DNA of 64,000 nucleotides from Myxococcus xanthus (lineage in GTDB: Bacteria > Myxococcota > Myxococcia > Myxococcales > Myxococcaceae), in assembly GCF_006402735.1 (NCBI RefSeq), contig NZ_CP017174.1, forward strand, positions 6,366,001-6,430,000, given 5' to 3'. Of this stretch, positions 1 to 10,199 are shown one piece after another. The first letter of the stretch is position 1. Every line of letters begins with the position of its first letter. A program made the position numbers and the translations under genes. The notes beneath the pieces were generated by a model. That model saw nothing but the letters and a program-made list of their open reading frames with translations, did not search any database and was not told where the DNA came from.

Positions 1-1438
<1,438 letters not shown>

Positions 1439-1479
1439 TGCGCTCTCCTTGGGTGGTTTGGTGAACGGGACACCCCAGA

Positions 1480-1494
1480 GCAGCGCGCGTGCCA
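1480..1494 (-). promoter_or_regulatory. sigma-54 (-24/-12) promoter of the aldehyde dehydrogenase gene
   Basis: On the minus strand the sequence is TGGCACGCGCGCTGC, which matches TGGCAC-N5-YTGC with the GG and GC exactly 10 nt apart. Transcription would start near 1468, about 30 nt before the GTG start at 1438. A sigma-54 activator gene lies immediately upstream, and two palindromes suitable as enhancers sit 33-82 bp upstream of the promoter. Confidence 0.8.
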
Positions 1495-1526
1495 GGGCCC
1501 GCGTCCGTCGACGTTGCGGCGCGTCG

Positions 1527-1576
1527 TGTCCCGCTCTGCGACACCTGTCCGGACACGCATGGCGCGGAGCGCGACA
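1527..1576. promoter_or_regulatory. Twin 17-bp palindromic enhancer sites (UAS) for the AcoR-type activator
   Basis: Two imperfect palindromes of the form TGTCSC-N5-GCGMCA are seen. 1527-1543 reads TGTCCCGCTCTGCGACA on the plus strand. 1560-1576 reads TGTCGCGCTCCGCGCCA on the minus strand. Even the central GCTCY is shared. Their centres are 33 bp apart, about three helical turns, as expected for two activator dimers on one face of the DNA. A short perfect palindrome TGTCCGGACA (1546-1555) lies between them. Assignment to the adjacent activator is inferred from position. Confidence 0.65.
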
Positions 1577-1614
1577 GGTGCGTCGCGCGATGGACACCGT
1601 CTTCCAGTGAACGT

Positions 1615-3849
1615 TCAGGCGCGCGAGGGCAGCGTGATGCCGAAGCGCTCCGCCATCCGGTAGAGCGTGCTCCGCGCGATGCCCAGACGCCGGGCGGCCT
1701 GCGCCACGTTGCCGCCACTGAGCGCCAGTGCTTCCTGGATGGCGCGGGCCTCCAGCTCGCGCAGCGGGCCGGCGGCGGCACCCGCGCTCGGTTGACGCGG
1801 CGCATTGGAAGCAAGCGGCACTGCGGGCCGTGGTTCTACCTGGGCCCCGGGCGAGGGCGGGCTTCCCAGGCCTGACGGCAGGGCGGCCACGTCCAACACG
1901 GGGGCGCCTCCCGCGCGAACCAGCGCCAACCGCAGCACTGTCTTCAGCTCGCGCACGTTGCCGGGCCAGTGGTGGGCTGCGAGCCGGGTGAGCGCGGCGG
2001 CGGAGATGCTCGGCGTGGCCAGGCCCTCTTCTTCCGACAACCGCCGGAGGAGTGCATGGGCCAGTTCCGGCAGGTCGGTGCGCTCGCGCAGCGGTGGCAG
2101 CCGCAGCACCGCGCCCTGGAGGCGGAAATAGAGGTCGGAGCGGAACGTGCCGTTGCGCACGGCCTCGTCCAGGTCCCTGCAGGTGGCGCCCACCAGGCGG
2201 AAGCGCGAGCGTCGCACGCGGGGCTCACCCACTCGCGAATAGGAACCGTCCTCCAGCACCCGTAGCAGCAATACCTGGAGCGCGGGCGGCATCTCCGCCA
2301 GCTCGTCGAGGAAGAGCGTCCCGCCGTCCGCCGCCGCCAGCTTTCCGTCCGCGCCTCCGACACGCGCGCCAGTGAAGGCGCCGGGCGCGTGGCCGAACAG
2401 CTCGCTCTCCAGCAACGCGGGCGACAGCGCGCCGCAGTTCACCGCCACGAAGGGCCCCGTGGCGACCGTGCTGGCCGCGTGCAGTGCGCGCGCGAGGAGC
2501 TCCTTGCCCGTGCCCGTCTCCGACAGCAGGAGCACCGGCAAGCTCGTGGGCGCGAACCGCTCCGCTTCTCGCAACGTGGCGCGGTGCTGCGGGTCGTTCC
2601 CCTTGAGCGCCTCCCACGGTCCAGGTGGCACTACCGTATCCGCTTGCCACAGGTCCCGAGACAGCGCTCGCGGCGCACGGCCCACGGAGGAAGGCTCCGC
2701 CACAGCCGGGCGCGAATCCGCGCGCCCAGGGGTCATGCCCACGAACTCACCACCGGACAGCGACGCCTCTCGCGGTGCATGCAGAGACCGGACACCAGAA
2801 GACTCCAGCCGCACCAGCACTGCGAGCGCCGAGCTCCCATCCCCCGTCCCCACCGCCTCCGCATGGATGCGCCAGGCCGGCCCCTGTAAAGAAAGACGCG
2901 TCTCCAGCGCCACGCCTCGCAACGCGGCGTCCGTCAGCACCCGCCACGAGACTCCGAGCGCTGCCTCCACCGCCATCGGCCCCTGCCCACCGAGCAACGC
3001 GCGCGCGGCCGCATTGCAGCGGCTCACCCGCCCCATCGGCTCGACGACGAGCACCGGACCATCCTCACGCGACAGGCGCGACTCCAACCCACCCCGCGCA
3101 GCCGCGGCCACCCGGGCCCAGGCGACCTCGCGCAGCCGCGCCTCGGCGGCGTGGGCCACGCTGGCCACCGCCACCAGCACCAGCGGATCCGCCGCGCCAG
3201 CCGGCCCCGTGACGTCCAGCACGGCCACCAGCTCCCCAAAGGGGTCATGGACCGGCGCCGCGTAGCAGACCAACCCATGGTGCCGCTGCGCGTAGTGCGC
3301 CGGCCCCACCACCGCGACGGCGGAGGATTCCGCCAGGGCAGTGCCAATGGCATTCGTCCCGCGAGACGTCTCATCCCAGCAGGCCCCCTCCACCAGGCGC
3401 ACATAGTCCGCGTGGTTGGTGAAGTCCCCGCCCGAGCTGCGCGTCGCCAGGATGACGCCCTCACGGTCCGCGAGCAGCGCCACCCGACCCGAAGGAAGGG
3501 GCGCCGCCGACAACATCTCCAGCATGCCGCCCAACTCCTGCCACACCGGCTCCAGCCGGGCGCGGCGCTCGACGAGCGCCAGGCTGCCCACGCTGGGACC
3601 TTCGTCCGGCTGCCCGGTGCTCGGGGCGCCCAGCGACCGTGAGCGCTGCCACCGGGGGAGGATGGAGCGCAACTCCGGGCGCAACCCCGCCTCCCCGTCG
3701 AGCGCACCCACGAGGAACTGCTCCCACAGGAGCGGTGATGCGCTGAGCGTCAGCGTCCCCAAGGAATTTGAATCTTGGTTGAATCCCGATGGGGACAACA
3801 ACCTGGGAACGCCGCAATGTTTCTGTCCCAACCTGACGCAGCGCACCAT
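1615..3849 (-). CDS. AcoR-family sigma-54-dependent transcriptional activator
   Basis: Enhancer-binding activator of RNA polymerase-sigma-54. An N-terminal GAF-like sensor region (about residues 90-240) is followed by the AAA+ domain (about 410-640) with Walker A SETGTGKE, the sigma-54 contact loop GAFTGA and Walker B GGTLFLDEL. The protein ends in a Fis-type helix-turn-helix (GNVAQAARRLGIARSTLYRM). The lack of a receiver domain and the overall order fit AcoR-type regulators that sense small carbonyl compounds directly. It sits just upstream of an aldehyde dehydrogenase gene that has a sigma-54 promoter, so that gene is the probable target. The ATG at 3849 gives 744 residues. The first 35 are unconvincing, and a start further in (before the LTLSASPLLWEQF stretch) is possible. 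Confidence 0.9.
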   Translation of the reverse strand: MVRCVRLGQKHCGVPRLLSPSGFNQDSNSLGTLTLSASPLLWEQFLVGALDGEAGLRPELRSILPRWQRSRSLGAPSTGQPDEGPSVGSLALVERRARLEPVWQELGGMLEMLSAAPLPSGRVALLADREGVILATRSSGGDFTNHADYVRLVEGACWDETSRGTNAIGTALAESSAVAVVGPAHYAQRHHGLVCYAAPVHDPFGELVAVLDVTGPAGAADPLVLVAVASVAHAAEARLREVAWARVAAAARGGLESRLSREDGPVLVVEPMGRVSRCNAAARALLGGQGPMAVEAALGVSWRVLTDAALRGVALETRLSLQGPAWRIHAEAVGTGDGSSALAVLVRLESSGVRSLHAPREASLSGGEFVGMTPGRADSRPAVAEPSSVGRAPRALSRDLWQADTVVPPGPWEALKGNDPQHRATLREAERFAPTSLPVLLLSETGTGKELLARALHAASTVATGPFVAVNCGALSPALLESELFGHAPGAFTGARVGGADGKLAAADGGTLFLDELAEMPPALQVLLLRVLEDGSYSRVGEPRVRRSRFRLVGATCRDLDEAVRNGTFRSDLYFRLQGAVLRLPPLRERTDLPELAHALLRRLSEEEGLATPSISAAALTRLAAHHWPGNVRELKTVLRLALVRAGGAPVLDVAALPSGLGSPPSPGAQVEPRPAVPLASNAPRQPSAGAAAGPLRELEARAIQEALALSGGNVAQAARRLGIARSTLYRMAERFGITLPSRA

Positions 3850-3902
3850 GGGACTCGGGTCGCCCCCACCCCACCTTCGAAGTCCAGGGTTGGGACCTCG
3901 CC

Positions 3903-3954
3903 TGACACGTCATTGACGCGTCAGCCGGCGGCGCGACACGGCGCTGACACGTCA
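3903..3954. promoter_or_regulatory. Three TGACRCGTCA palindromes upstream of the OmpA/DUF4215 operon
   Basis: Perfect or near-perfect 10-bp palindromes lie at 3903-3912 (TGACACGTCA), 3914-3923 (TGACGCGTCA) and 3945-3954 (TGACACGTCA). The last two start 31 bp apart, about three helical turns. The same paired motif recurs at 14363-14404 and 14895-14936, in each case 60-120 bp upstream of a sigma-54 promoter. The arrangement is that of an enhancer for a sigma-54 activator. The best candidate binder is the activator encoded at 14944-16557, but that is inference. The sites lie between divergent genes and could also affect the gene starting at 3849. Confidence 0.7.
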
Positions 3955-4028
3955 ACGGCCCGCGTCCGGACCCAACCCACTTCACAGGTCCCTCTCACAC
4001 ACCTCTGAGGTCCCCCCCGCGACAAACG

Positions 4029-4043
4029 TGGCGCGTTGCGTGC
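4029..4043 (+). promoter_or_regulatory. sigma-54 (-24/-12) promoter of the OmpA/DUF4215 operon
   Basis: TGGCGCGTTGCGTGC, followed by AAAA, has GG and GC separated by 10 nt as sigma-54 requires. It differs from TGGCAC-N5-TTGC at only two positions. It lies 75-125 bp downstream of the TGACRCGTCA sites. The implied start near 4055 rules out in-frame translation starts before that point and supports the TTG at 4118. Confidence 0.7.
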
Positions 4044-4117
4044 AAAACACTCCGCGTCTCAAGTATGGCGGACGCCCACGTGCGCTTTTCCGGCGACACG
4101 TTGAGGGGGAGGAACTC

Positions 4118-5959
4118 TTGTCTTCACATCCGTATCACCCATGGCTTGGAGGTCTGGCCGTCCTCTGGGCGGTCACGGCCCAGGCCCAGGCGCAGCGCAT
4201 CCCCGGCATCGAGCTGGAGCGGCTGCAACTCAATCCCGGTGCACGCGACAGCCTGGTGCTGTCCACCGGCGACCTCATGTCCCGCGGCGAGTACCGCCTC
4301 GGCTTCACCGGACACTATGAGAAGGAGCCCTTGGTGCTCGTCTCCGGTGGAGAGCAGCAAGGCGTCATCGTCTCCAACCGCGTGACGGTCCACCTCAGTG
4401 GTGCCTATGCCATCACTGACTGGCTGGAGCTCGGCGCGCAGGTGCCCATCGTGTCCCAGTGGGGACCGGACACCGCGGCGCTGGGCGTCGCCACGCCGTC
4501 CACGAGCGCGCTTGGCACGCCGTGGCTCCAGGCGCGCGCGGGAATCCTCTCCGAGCAGCGCGGCGGGCTGATGGATTTGGGCCTGCACCTCGGCGCGGCC
4601 CTGCCCATTGGCAGCACGGAGACGCTCACCCGGGACCAGGGCTTCGTCTTCTCGCCTCGGCTCGGCCTGGGCAAGCAGTTGGGCGGCACGTGGCGCGTGG
4701 GCGCCGACCTGGGCGCGTTGGTGCGGACCAAGACGTATGCGCTGTCCCCCAACACGCAGCCGTACCTCGACGAGCTGGGCACGGAGCTGAACGGCGGCGT
4801 CAACCTGTCCGCCGGCCTGCTCGGCTTCCGCCAGGAGCTGGTGGTGCGCGGCACCCTGCCCGTCGCGAACGCGCCGGAGTCGATGGAGGTGCTGCTGGGC
4901 GTGCGCGTTCCCATGCCCGCGGGCACGGAAGTCTACGCCATGGGTGGCCCTGGCTTCGGCAGCACGCCGGGCACGCCGTCGTTCCGCGTGCTCGCCGGCC
5001 TCACCTTCGGCACCCCCGCCTCCACGCCCAACGCATGTGTGGAGGGTCAGCCCCATGACCCCGCCCGCTGTCCGGACTTCGACCTGGACGGCGACGGCAT
5101 CAAGAACGCCGCCGACCGCTGCCCCACCGTCGAGGGCCTGTCGGAGCTGAATGGCTGCCCGGACGGGGACGACGACGGCGACGGCCTGCCCAACCTGGCG
5201 GACCGCTGCCCGAAGGAGGCGGAGAACTTCAACGGCTTCGAGGACCAGGACGGCTGCCCGGATGACCCGGACACCGATGGGGACGGAATCTCCGACTCCA
5301 AGGACCAGTGCCCGGACCAGGCCGAGGACAAGGATGGCTTCCAGGACGAGGACGGCTGCCCCGACCCGGACAACGACAACGACGGCGTGCTCGACACCGC
5401 CGACCGCTGCCCCAACGAGGCTGGCCCCAAGGAGAACCGCGGCTGCCCCGACCAGGACCGCGACAGTGACGGCATCGTCGACCGGCTCGACAACTGCCCC
5501 ACCGAGCCCGGCCCGGCGAAGAACCACGGCTGCAAGGAGAAGCAGCTCGCGCAGATTGGAGAGAATCGCATCCAGCTGCTCGAGGCCGTCTACTTTGAGA
5601 ACAACAAGGACGTCATCATCGCGCGCAGCAACAAGCTGCTCGACACGGTGGCCAACATCCTCATCGCCCACCCGGAAGTGGAGAAGGTGCGTGTCGAGGG
5701 CCACACCGACAACCGCGGCAACCCTGACTACAACCTGGACCTGTCCCAGCGCCGCGCCGACGCCGTCGTGCACTACCTGGTGAGCAAGGGCGTGGCCCGG
5801 GAGCGCCTGGAGTCCAAGGGCTTCGGCCCCACCCAGCCCATCGCGGACAACAACACCACCCAGGGCCGCGCGAAGAACCGCCGCGTGGAGTTCAAGATCG
5901 TCGGCGACGCAGAGGGCGTGCAGACGCAGCAGGGCGAGCCCTCTCCCGACACCCACTGA
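4118..5959 (+). CDS. Outer-membrane OmpA-family protein with thrombospondin type 3 repeats (TraB-like)
   Basis: A 613-residue exported protein. The TTG at 4118 follows GGGGGAGGAAC and opens a signal peptide ending near AQAQAQ. The open frame extends upstream, but that part overlaps the sigma-54 promoter. Residues about 30-310 are rich in alternating beta-strand patterns, as in a small beta-barrel. Residues about 318-470 hold some five calcium-binding TSP3-type repeats (DLDGDGIKNAADRCP, DTDGDGISDSKDQCP and similar). Residues about 480-605 form an OmpA peptidoglycan-binding domain (VEGHTDNRG, then AKNRRVEF). This layout resembles TraB of the Myxococcus outer-membrane exchange system. The gene is followed 20 bp later by a DUF4215 surface protein, as TraB partners TraA. 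It is probably a paralogue rather than TraB itself. Confidence 0.88.
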   Translation: MSSHPYHPWLGGLAVLWAVTAQAQAQRIPGIELERLQLNPGARDSLVLSTGDLMSRGEYRLGFTGHYEKEPLVLVSGGEQQGVIVSNRVTVHLSGAYAITDWLELGAQVPIVSQWGPDTAALGVATPSTSALGTPWLQARAGILSEQRGGLMDLGLHLGAALPIGSTETLTRDQGFVFSPRLGLGKQLGGTWRVGADLGALVRTKTYALSPNTQPYLDELGTELNGGVNLSAGLLGFRQELVVRGTLPVANAPESMEVLLGVRVPMPAGTEVYAMGGPGFGSTPGTPSFRVLAGLTFGTPASTPNACVEGQPHDPARCPDFDLDGDGIKNAADRCPTVEGLSELNGCPDGDDDGDGLPNLADRCPKEAENFNGFEDQDGCPDDPDTDGDGISDSKDQCPDQAEDKDGFQDEDGCPDPDNDNDGVLDTADRCPNEAGPKENRGCPDQDRDSDGIVDRLDNCPTEPGPAKNHGCKEKQLAQIGENRIQLLEAVYFENNKDVIIARSNKLLDTVANILIAHPEVEKVRVEGHTDNRGNPDYNLDLSQRRADAVVHYLVSKGVARERLESKGFGPTQPIADNNTTQGRAKNRRVEFKIVGDAEGVQTQQGEPSPDTH

Positions 5960-5979
5960 GAACCGAGGCAGACATCCCC

Positions 5980-8900
5980 ATGAAAACGCGTGTCCTCTTC
6001 AAGACGGCGGCGCTCTGTCTCGCGCTGCTCTCATCCCTGACCGGCTGTGATTCGGGCGGTGCCCGGACAGCCGCGGCCCCCACCGAGCCCGTGCTCGTGA
6101 GCCGGTCCGCCTCCCTCGTCGGAGACGGCCAGCTCGAGCCCGGCGAGCAGTGTGACGACGGCAACACCACCAGCGGCGACGGCTGTTCCGCCACCGGCAC
6201 CATCGAAGCAGGCTACCTGTGCCACGTGCCCGGGCGCCCCTGCTCGCTGGCGAGCCTGTGCGGCAACAACGTCGTCGACTCCGGCGAGGCGTGTGACAGC
6301 AACGTCCCCGGCTCCGACTGCACGGCGACCTGTGACCTGTCCCTGTGCGGCAACGGCATGTTCGACAACCGCGCCCACCCGTCCTACGCGCAGGAAGTCT
6401 GCGACGACGGCAACCGCTTCGAGGGCGACGGCTGCAGCCGCCTGTGCGAGGTGGAGCCTGGCTTCGCCTGCGCCGGCAGCCCCAGCCGCTGCGTGCGCGC
6501 GGGCGTGACGGTCTTCAACACCGGCGTGGACGAGAACAACCGCCGGCTGGAGGTCGGCCCGGATCCGCACTGGTTCTACTCGGGCACCAACACGGGCGCG
6601 GCCACGGGTCCGCGGACCGCCAACGACTGGCCTCAGGAAATCCAAACGGCCCGCTTCATGGCGGCGCCCCTGGGAGCGCCCGTCTGCGTGTACCAGGACT
6701 TCATGGTGCCCTCGACGACCAACGTCTCGCAGTTCCGCCTGCGGCTGGCCACGTTCAACGACAACCAGTTCGACAGCGCGCGCGTCAACGGGCAGCTCTT
6801 CACGCCCACCGTCGTCAACGAGCCGGCGGGCCAGCCCTGGCAGAAGAACATCTTCCGCGAGTTCGGCACCAACGCTCCGTGGCGCGCGGGCCTCAACCGC
6901 ATCGAGCTGTGCAACGAGAACGAAGCCACCGAGCCCAACGCCTTCCGCTACCTGTTCGTGGACGCGTACGACGACCGCTGCGGCGACGGCGCCGTGTCCC
7001 TGCGCGAGGAGTGCGACGACGGCAACGCCACCAACGGTGACGGCTGCTCCGCCACCTGCGGCATCGAGGCGGGCTACGGCTGCACCGGCCAGCCCAGCAC
7101 CTGCGCCCAGACGTGTGGCAATGGCACGCTGAACCCGGGCGAGCAGTGCGACGACGGCAACTCCACGGCGGGCGACGGCTGCAACGCGAGCTGCCGCGTG
7201 GAGAAGGGCTACGCCTGCCCCACCCCGGGCGAGGCTTGCAAGGAGACGTGCGACAACGGCGTCATCGACCCGGGCGAGCAGTGCGATGACGGCAATGACT
7301 ACGACTCGGACGGTTGCTCCTCGGCGTGCCGCATCGAGCGCGGCTATGAGTGCCAGGGCGCTCCGTCCATCTGCGCCCCCCTGTGCGGCAACGGCCGGAT
7401 GGACGCGGGTGAGCTGTGCGACGACGGCAACACCACCCTGGGTGATGGCTGCTCCAACGCCTGCACCCTGGAGTTGGGCTACGCCTGCCCCGCCCCGGGC
7501 CAGGCCTGCGTGCTCACCTGCGGCAACGGCAACGTGGACCCAGGCGAGCAGTGCGACGACGGTGACCTGGAGCCGGGGGACGGCTGCAGCACCGAGTGCC
7601 GCGTGGAGGATGGCTACGCGTGCAGCACGCCCGCAAACGGCCCGTCCGTCTGTGTCGAGAGCTGCGGCAACGGCGTCCTGGACGCGAACGAGACGTGTGA
7701 CGACGGCAACACCACGGCGGGCGACGGCTGCTCGACGGGCTGCCGCGTGGAGAATGGCTATACGTGCAGCGGCGCGCCCAGTACCTGCGCCACCATCTGC
7801 GGCGACGGCATCCGTGCGGGCTCGGAGACGTGCGATGACGGCAACACCACGGCGGGCGACGGCTGCAACGCCACCTGCTCGGTGGAGCCGGGCTGGAGCT
7901 GCCCTGGCGCTGGCAACCAGTGCTTCTTCACCTGCGGCAACGGCACGGTGGACAGCGGCGAGGCGTGCGACGACGGCAACACCACGGCGGGCGACGGCTG
8001 CAACGCGAGCTGCCGCGTGGAGAATGGCTATACGTGCAGCGGCGCGCCCAGCACCTGCGCCACCACCTGTGGCGACGACGTCCGCGCCGGCAGCGAGGTG
8101 TGTGACGACGGCAACCTCAACAACGGCGACGGCTGCTCCTCGCGCTGCCTCCTGGAGGACGGCCAGCCCTGCAACGCGTCTGGCGTCTGCGAGAGCGGCA
8201 TCTGCAACCCCGACACCAACACCTGCATCAGCCCCAACACCTGCGGCAACGGCATCCTCGACGAGGGGGAGCTGTGCGACGACGGCAACACCACGGTGGG
8301 CGACGGCTGCTCGGCCACCTGCGCCATCGAGGACGGGTTCGGCTGCACCGGCATCCCGTCGGTGTGCGCGGTGACGTGTGGTGACGGCATCAAGGCGGAC
8401 AGCGAGGCCTGTGATGACGGCAACACCGCCAACGGGGACGGCTGCTCGGCCACGTGCACCGTGGAGAGCGGCGCCGCGTGCCAGACGGCGGACGTGAGCG
8501 TGTTCATCACCCGCCAGGGCAACGCGAACTGCACGGAGGTGTCGGACATCGACGCCCCCGTACTGCCCAACGCGGCCATCCAGGCCGAACTGGGCGTGCC
8601 GGGCCGCTACCGCATCCGGTACGTGTCCGGCGCCGTGAGCTACTCGGGTGGCGCCAACTGGTACCCCGGCGTCATTGGCGTCAGCGCCAACGCGGGCACG
8701 CAGGTGCAGGGCTTCTCGCTGGGCTACACGCCCCGCGGCGGTCCGGGCTCGGCCACGCGCGCCGAGGCCATGCCGCTGGGCTTCCCCCTGTCCCGCGACT
8801 TCACGGCGGCCACGGGTGACGTGCGCATCGCGCTGGTCGACACCGACTGCGACCTGGCCAACAACTCCGACACGGCGGTGACCTACCGCGTGGACGCGCT

Positions 8901-10077
8901 GTCCATCTGCCAGACGGCCCCTGTCGTCACGTCCCCGACGCCGGGCGGCACCGCCGGCGAGGAGCTGGAGGGCACCGCCACGCCGGGCGCCACCGTGGAC
9001 GTGTACCTGGACGGCAACCCCGCGCCGGTGTGCACCGTCATCGCCGACGCGGAGGGGAACTGGAGCTGCACGCTGCCGGATGACCTGGAGGAAGGGCCGC
9101 ACACGGCCGTCGTCACCTCCACCTTCCCGGGCGCTCCGCAGACGTCCACGTCGGTGGAGTTCATCGTGGACTACTCGCCGCCGGCGCCTCCGGTCATCAC
9201 CGGCCCCACGCCGGGCGCGGTGCTGGACACGCAGACGCCCGTGCTGAGCGGCACGGCGACGCCGGGCGACGAGGTGACGGTGTACGAGGGCGGCACCGTC
9301 CTCTGCACCACCACGGCCGACGCGGCGGGGAACTGGAGCTGCACGCCCACCACGCCCATGGCTGAAGGCCCGCACACGGTGACGGCCACCGCCACGCCTC
9401 CGGGTGGCAGCCCCGGCCCCACCTCCACGCCCGTCACCTTCACCATCACCCTGACCACGACGGAGCCGCCGGTCATCACCGGGCCCGCCGACGGCGCGGT
9501 GCTCAACACGTCGACGCCGCCCCTGAGCGGCACGTCGGCCCCGGGCACGGTGGTGACGGTGTACGAGGGCGACACGGTGCTCTGCACCACCACCACCAAC
9601 GACGTGGGCGCGTGGAGCTGCACGCCGACCCAGCCGCTGGAGGATGGCCCGCACACGGTGACGGCCACCGCCACCGACAGCGAGGGCCGCACCAGCGAGC
9701 CCTCCGCGCCCAGCGAGTTCATCATCGACACCCAGGAGCCCGACACGTACCTGCCGCGCACGCCTCCCTCGCGCGGCGGCAACCGGACGGCGACCTTCGA
9801 GTACGACGCCTCCGAGGAGGGCGTCACCTACGAGTGCAGCTTGAACGGGGGCCCCTTCGAGCCCTGCCGGGACAGCTATGACGTGGGCGAGGGTCAGCAC
9901 ACCCTGCGCGTGCGGGCCACGGACCGCGCGGGCAACGTGGACAGCACCCCCGCGGCGTACTCGTGGACGGTGGAGCTCACCCGGGCCTTCGCCGGTGGCG
10001 GCTGCAGCACGGCGCCCGCCGCGTCCTGGCTGGCGCTCCTGGGCCTGCTCGGCCTCCGCCGGAGGAAGCGCGGCTAA
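5980..10077 (+). CDS. Giant DUF4215 cysteine-rich repeat lipoprotein with MYXO-CTERM tail (TraA-like)
   Basis: A 1365-residue cell-surface protein. Residues 1-23 are a lipoprotein signal (LSSLTGC, lipidated Cys23). Three DUF4215 cysteine repeats (about 45-170) precede a globular beta-rich domain (about 175-330). About eleven more DUF4215 repeats follow (about 335-830; core CDDGN...GDGC). Next come a second globular domain (about 830-980), three bacterial Ig-like domains (980-1240) and another near 1250-1340. The C-terminus is a MYXO-CTERM sorting signal: GGGCSTAP, a hydrophobic helix and RRRKRG. Cysteine repeats, MYXO-CTERM and an OmpA/TSP3 neighbour recall TraA, the outer-membrane exchange receptor, although TraA is much shorter and has a PA14-type recognition domain. 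It shares an operon with the upstream OmpA gene. Confidence 0.9.
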   Translation: MKTRVLFKTAALCLALLSSLTGCDSGGARTAAAPTEPVLVSRSASLVGDGQLEPGEQCDDGNTTSGDGCSATGTIEAGYLCHVPGRPCSLASLCGNNVVDSGEACDSNVPGSDCTATCDLSLCGNGMFDNRAHPSYAQEVCDDGNRFEGDGCSRLCEVEPGFACAGSPSRCVRAGVTVFNTGVDENNRRLEVGPDPHWFYSGTNTGAATGPRTANDWPQEIQTARFMAAPLGAPVCVYQDFMVPSTTNVSQFRLRLATFNDNQFDSARVNGQLFTPTVVNEPAGQPWQKNIFREFGTNAPWRAGLNRIELCNENEATEPNAFRYLFVDAYDDRCGDGAVSLREECDDGNATNGDGCSATCGIEAGYGCTGQPSTCAQTCGNGTLNPGEQCDDGNSTAGDGCNASCRVEKGYACPTPGEACKETCDNGVIDPGEQCDDGNDYDSDGCSSACRIERGYECQGAPSICAPLCGNGRMDAGELCDDGNTTLGDGCSNACTLELGYACPAPGQACVLTCGNGNVDPGEQCDDGDLEPGDGCSTECRVEDGYACSTPANGPSVCVESCGNGVLDANETCDDGNTTAGDGCSTGCRVENGYTCSGAPSTCATICGDGIRAGSETCDDGNTTAGDGCNATCSVEPGWSCPGAGNQCFFTCGNGTVDSGEACDDGNTTAGDGCNASCRVENGYTCSGAPSTCATTCGDDVRAGSEVCDDGNLNNGDGCSSRCLLEDGQPCNASGVCESGICNPDTNTCISPNTCGNGILDEGELCDDGNTTVGDGCSATCAIEDGFGCTGIPSVCAVTCGDGIKADSEACDDGNTANGDGCSATCTVESGAACQTADVSVFITRQGNANCTEVSDIDAPVLPNAAIQAELGVPGRYRIRYVSGAVSYSGGANWYPGVIGVSANAGTQVQGFSLGYTPRGGPGSATRAEAMPLGFPLSRDFTAATGDVRIALVDTDCDLANNSDTAVTYRVDALSICQTAPVVTSPTPGGTAGEELEGTATPGATVDVYLDGNPAPVCTVIADAEGNWSCTLPDDLEEGPHTAVVTSTFPGAPQTSTSVEFIVDYSPPAPPVITGPTPGAVLDTQTPVLSGTATPGDEVTVYEGGTVLCTTTADAAGNWSCTPTTPMAEGPHTVTATATPPGGSPGPTSTPVTFTITLTTTEPPVITGPADGAVLNTSTPPLSGTSAPGTVVTVYEGDTVLCTTTTNDVGAWSCTPTQPLEDGPHTVTATATDSEGRTSEPSAPSEFIIDTQEPDTYLPRTPPSRGGNRTATFEYDASEEGVTYECSLNGGPFEPCRDSYDVGEGQHTLRVRATDRAGNVDSTPAAYSWTVELTRAFAGGGCSTAPAASWLALLGLLGLRRRKRG
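7695..8075 (+). repeat. Near-identical DUF4215 coding repeats
   Basis: Within the DUF4215 gene, the blocks at about 7698-7792 and 7974-8068 are almost identical at the DNA level, including GGAGAATGGCTATACGTGCA and the flanking bases. The block between them also begins with the same GGCAACACCACGGCGGGCGA stretch. Other repeats in the gene are conserved only in protein sequence. The pattern suggests recent duplication or gene conversion of the repeat units. Confidence 0.75.
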
Positions 10078-10097
10078 GGGCTGACCGCTACACCTTT

Positions 10098-10160
10098 CCG
10101 CCGGGAGGTCCACAACCCCCTTAGAGGCCCCCTCCGCCGGCCTCGTGGACCTCCCGGCGG
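10098..10160 (+). terminator. Terminator hairpin after the DUF4215 gene
   Basis: A perfect 16-bp inverted repeat (CCGCCGGGAGGTCCAC at 10098-10113, its complement at 10145-10160) encloses a 31-nt loop and is followed by ATTTTCC. It lies 21 bp after the stop codon and separates the OmpA/DUF4215 operon from the kinase gene. Confidence 0.75.
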
Positions 10161-10199
10161 ATTTTCCCCCCGCCACGCGCCAACCCGTATGCTGGGGCC

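Noticed and set aside
3780..3849. A sigma-54 promoter for the AcoR-type activator gene itself
   Set aside because: A TGGGAC...TTGC arrangement on the minus strand has the GG and GC 12 nt apart, which is too long.
6031..10176. A 1381-codon open frame on the minus strand opposite the DUF4215 gene
   Set aside because: It is the antisense shadow of a real gene with G/C third positions. It has no coherent domain, and the plus-strand protein has clear repeats and sorting signals.
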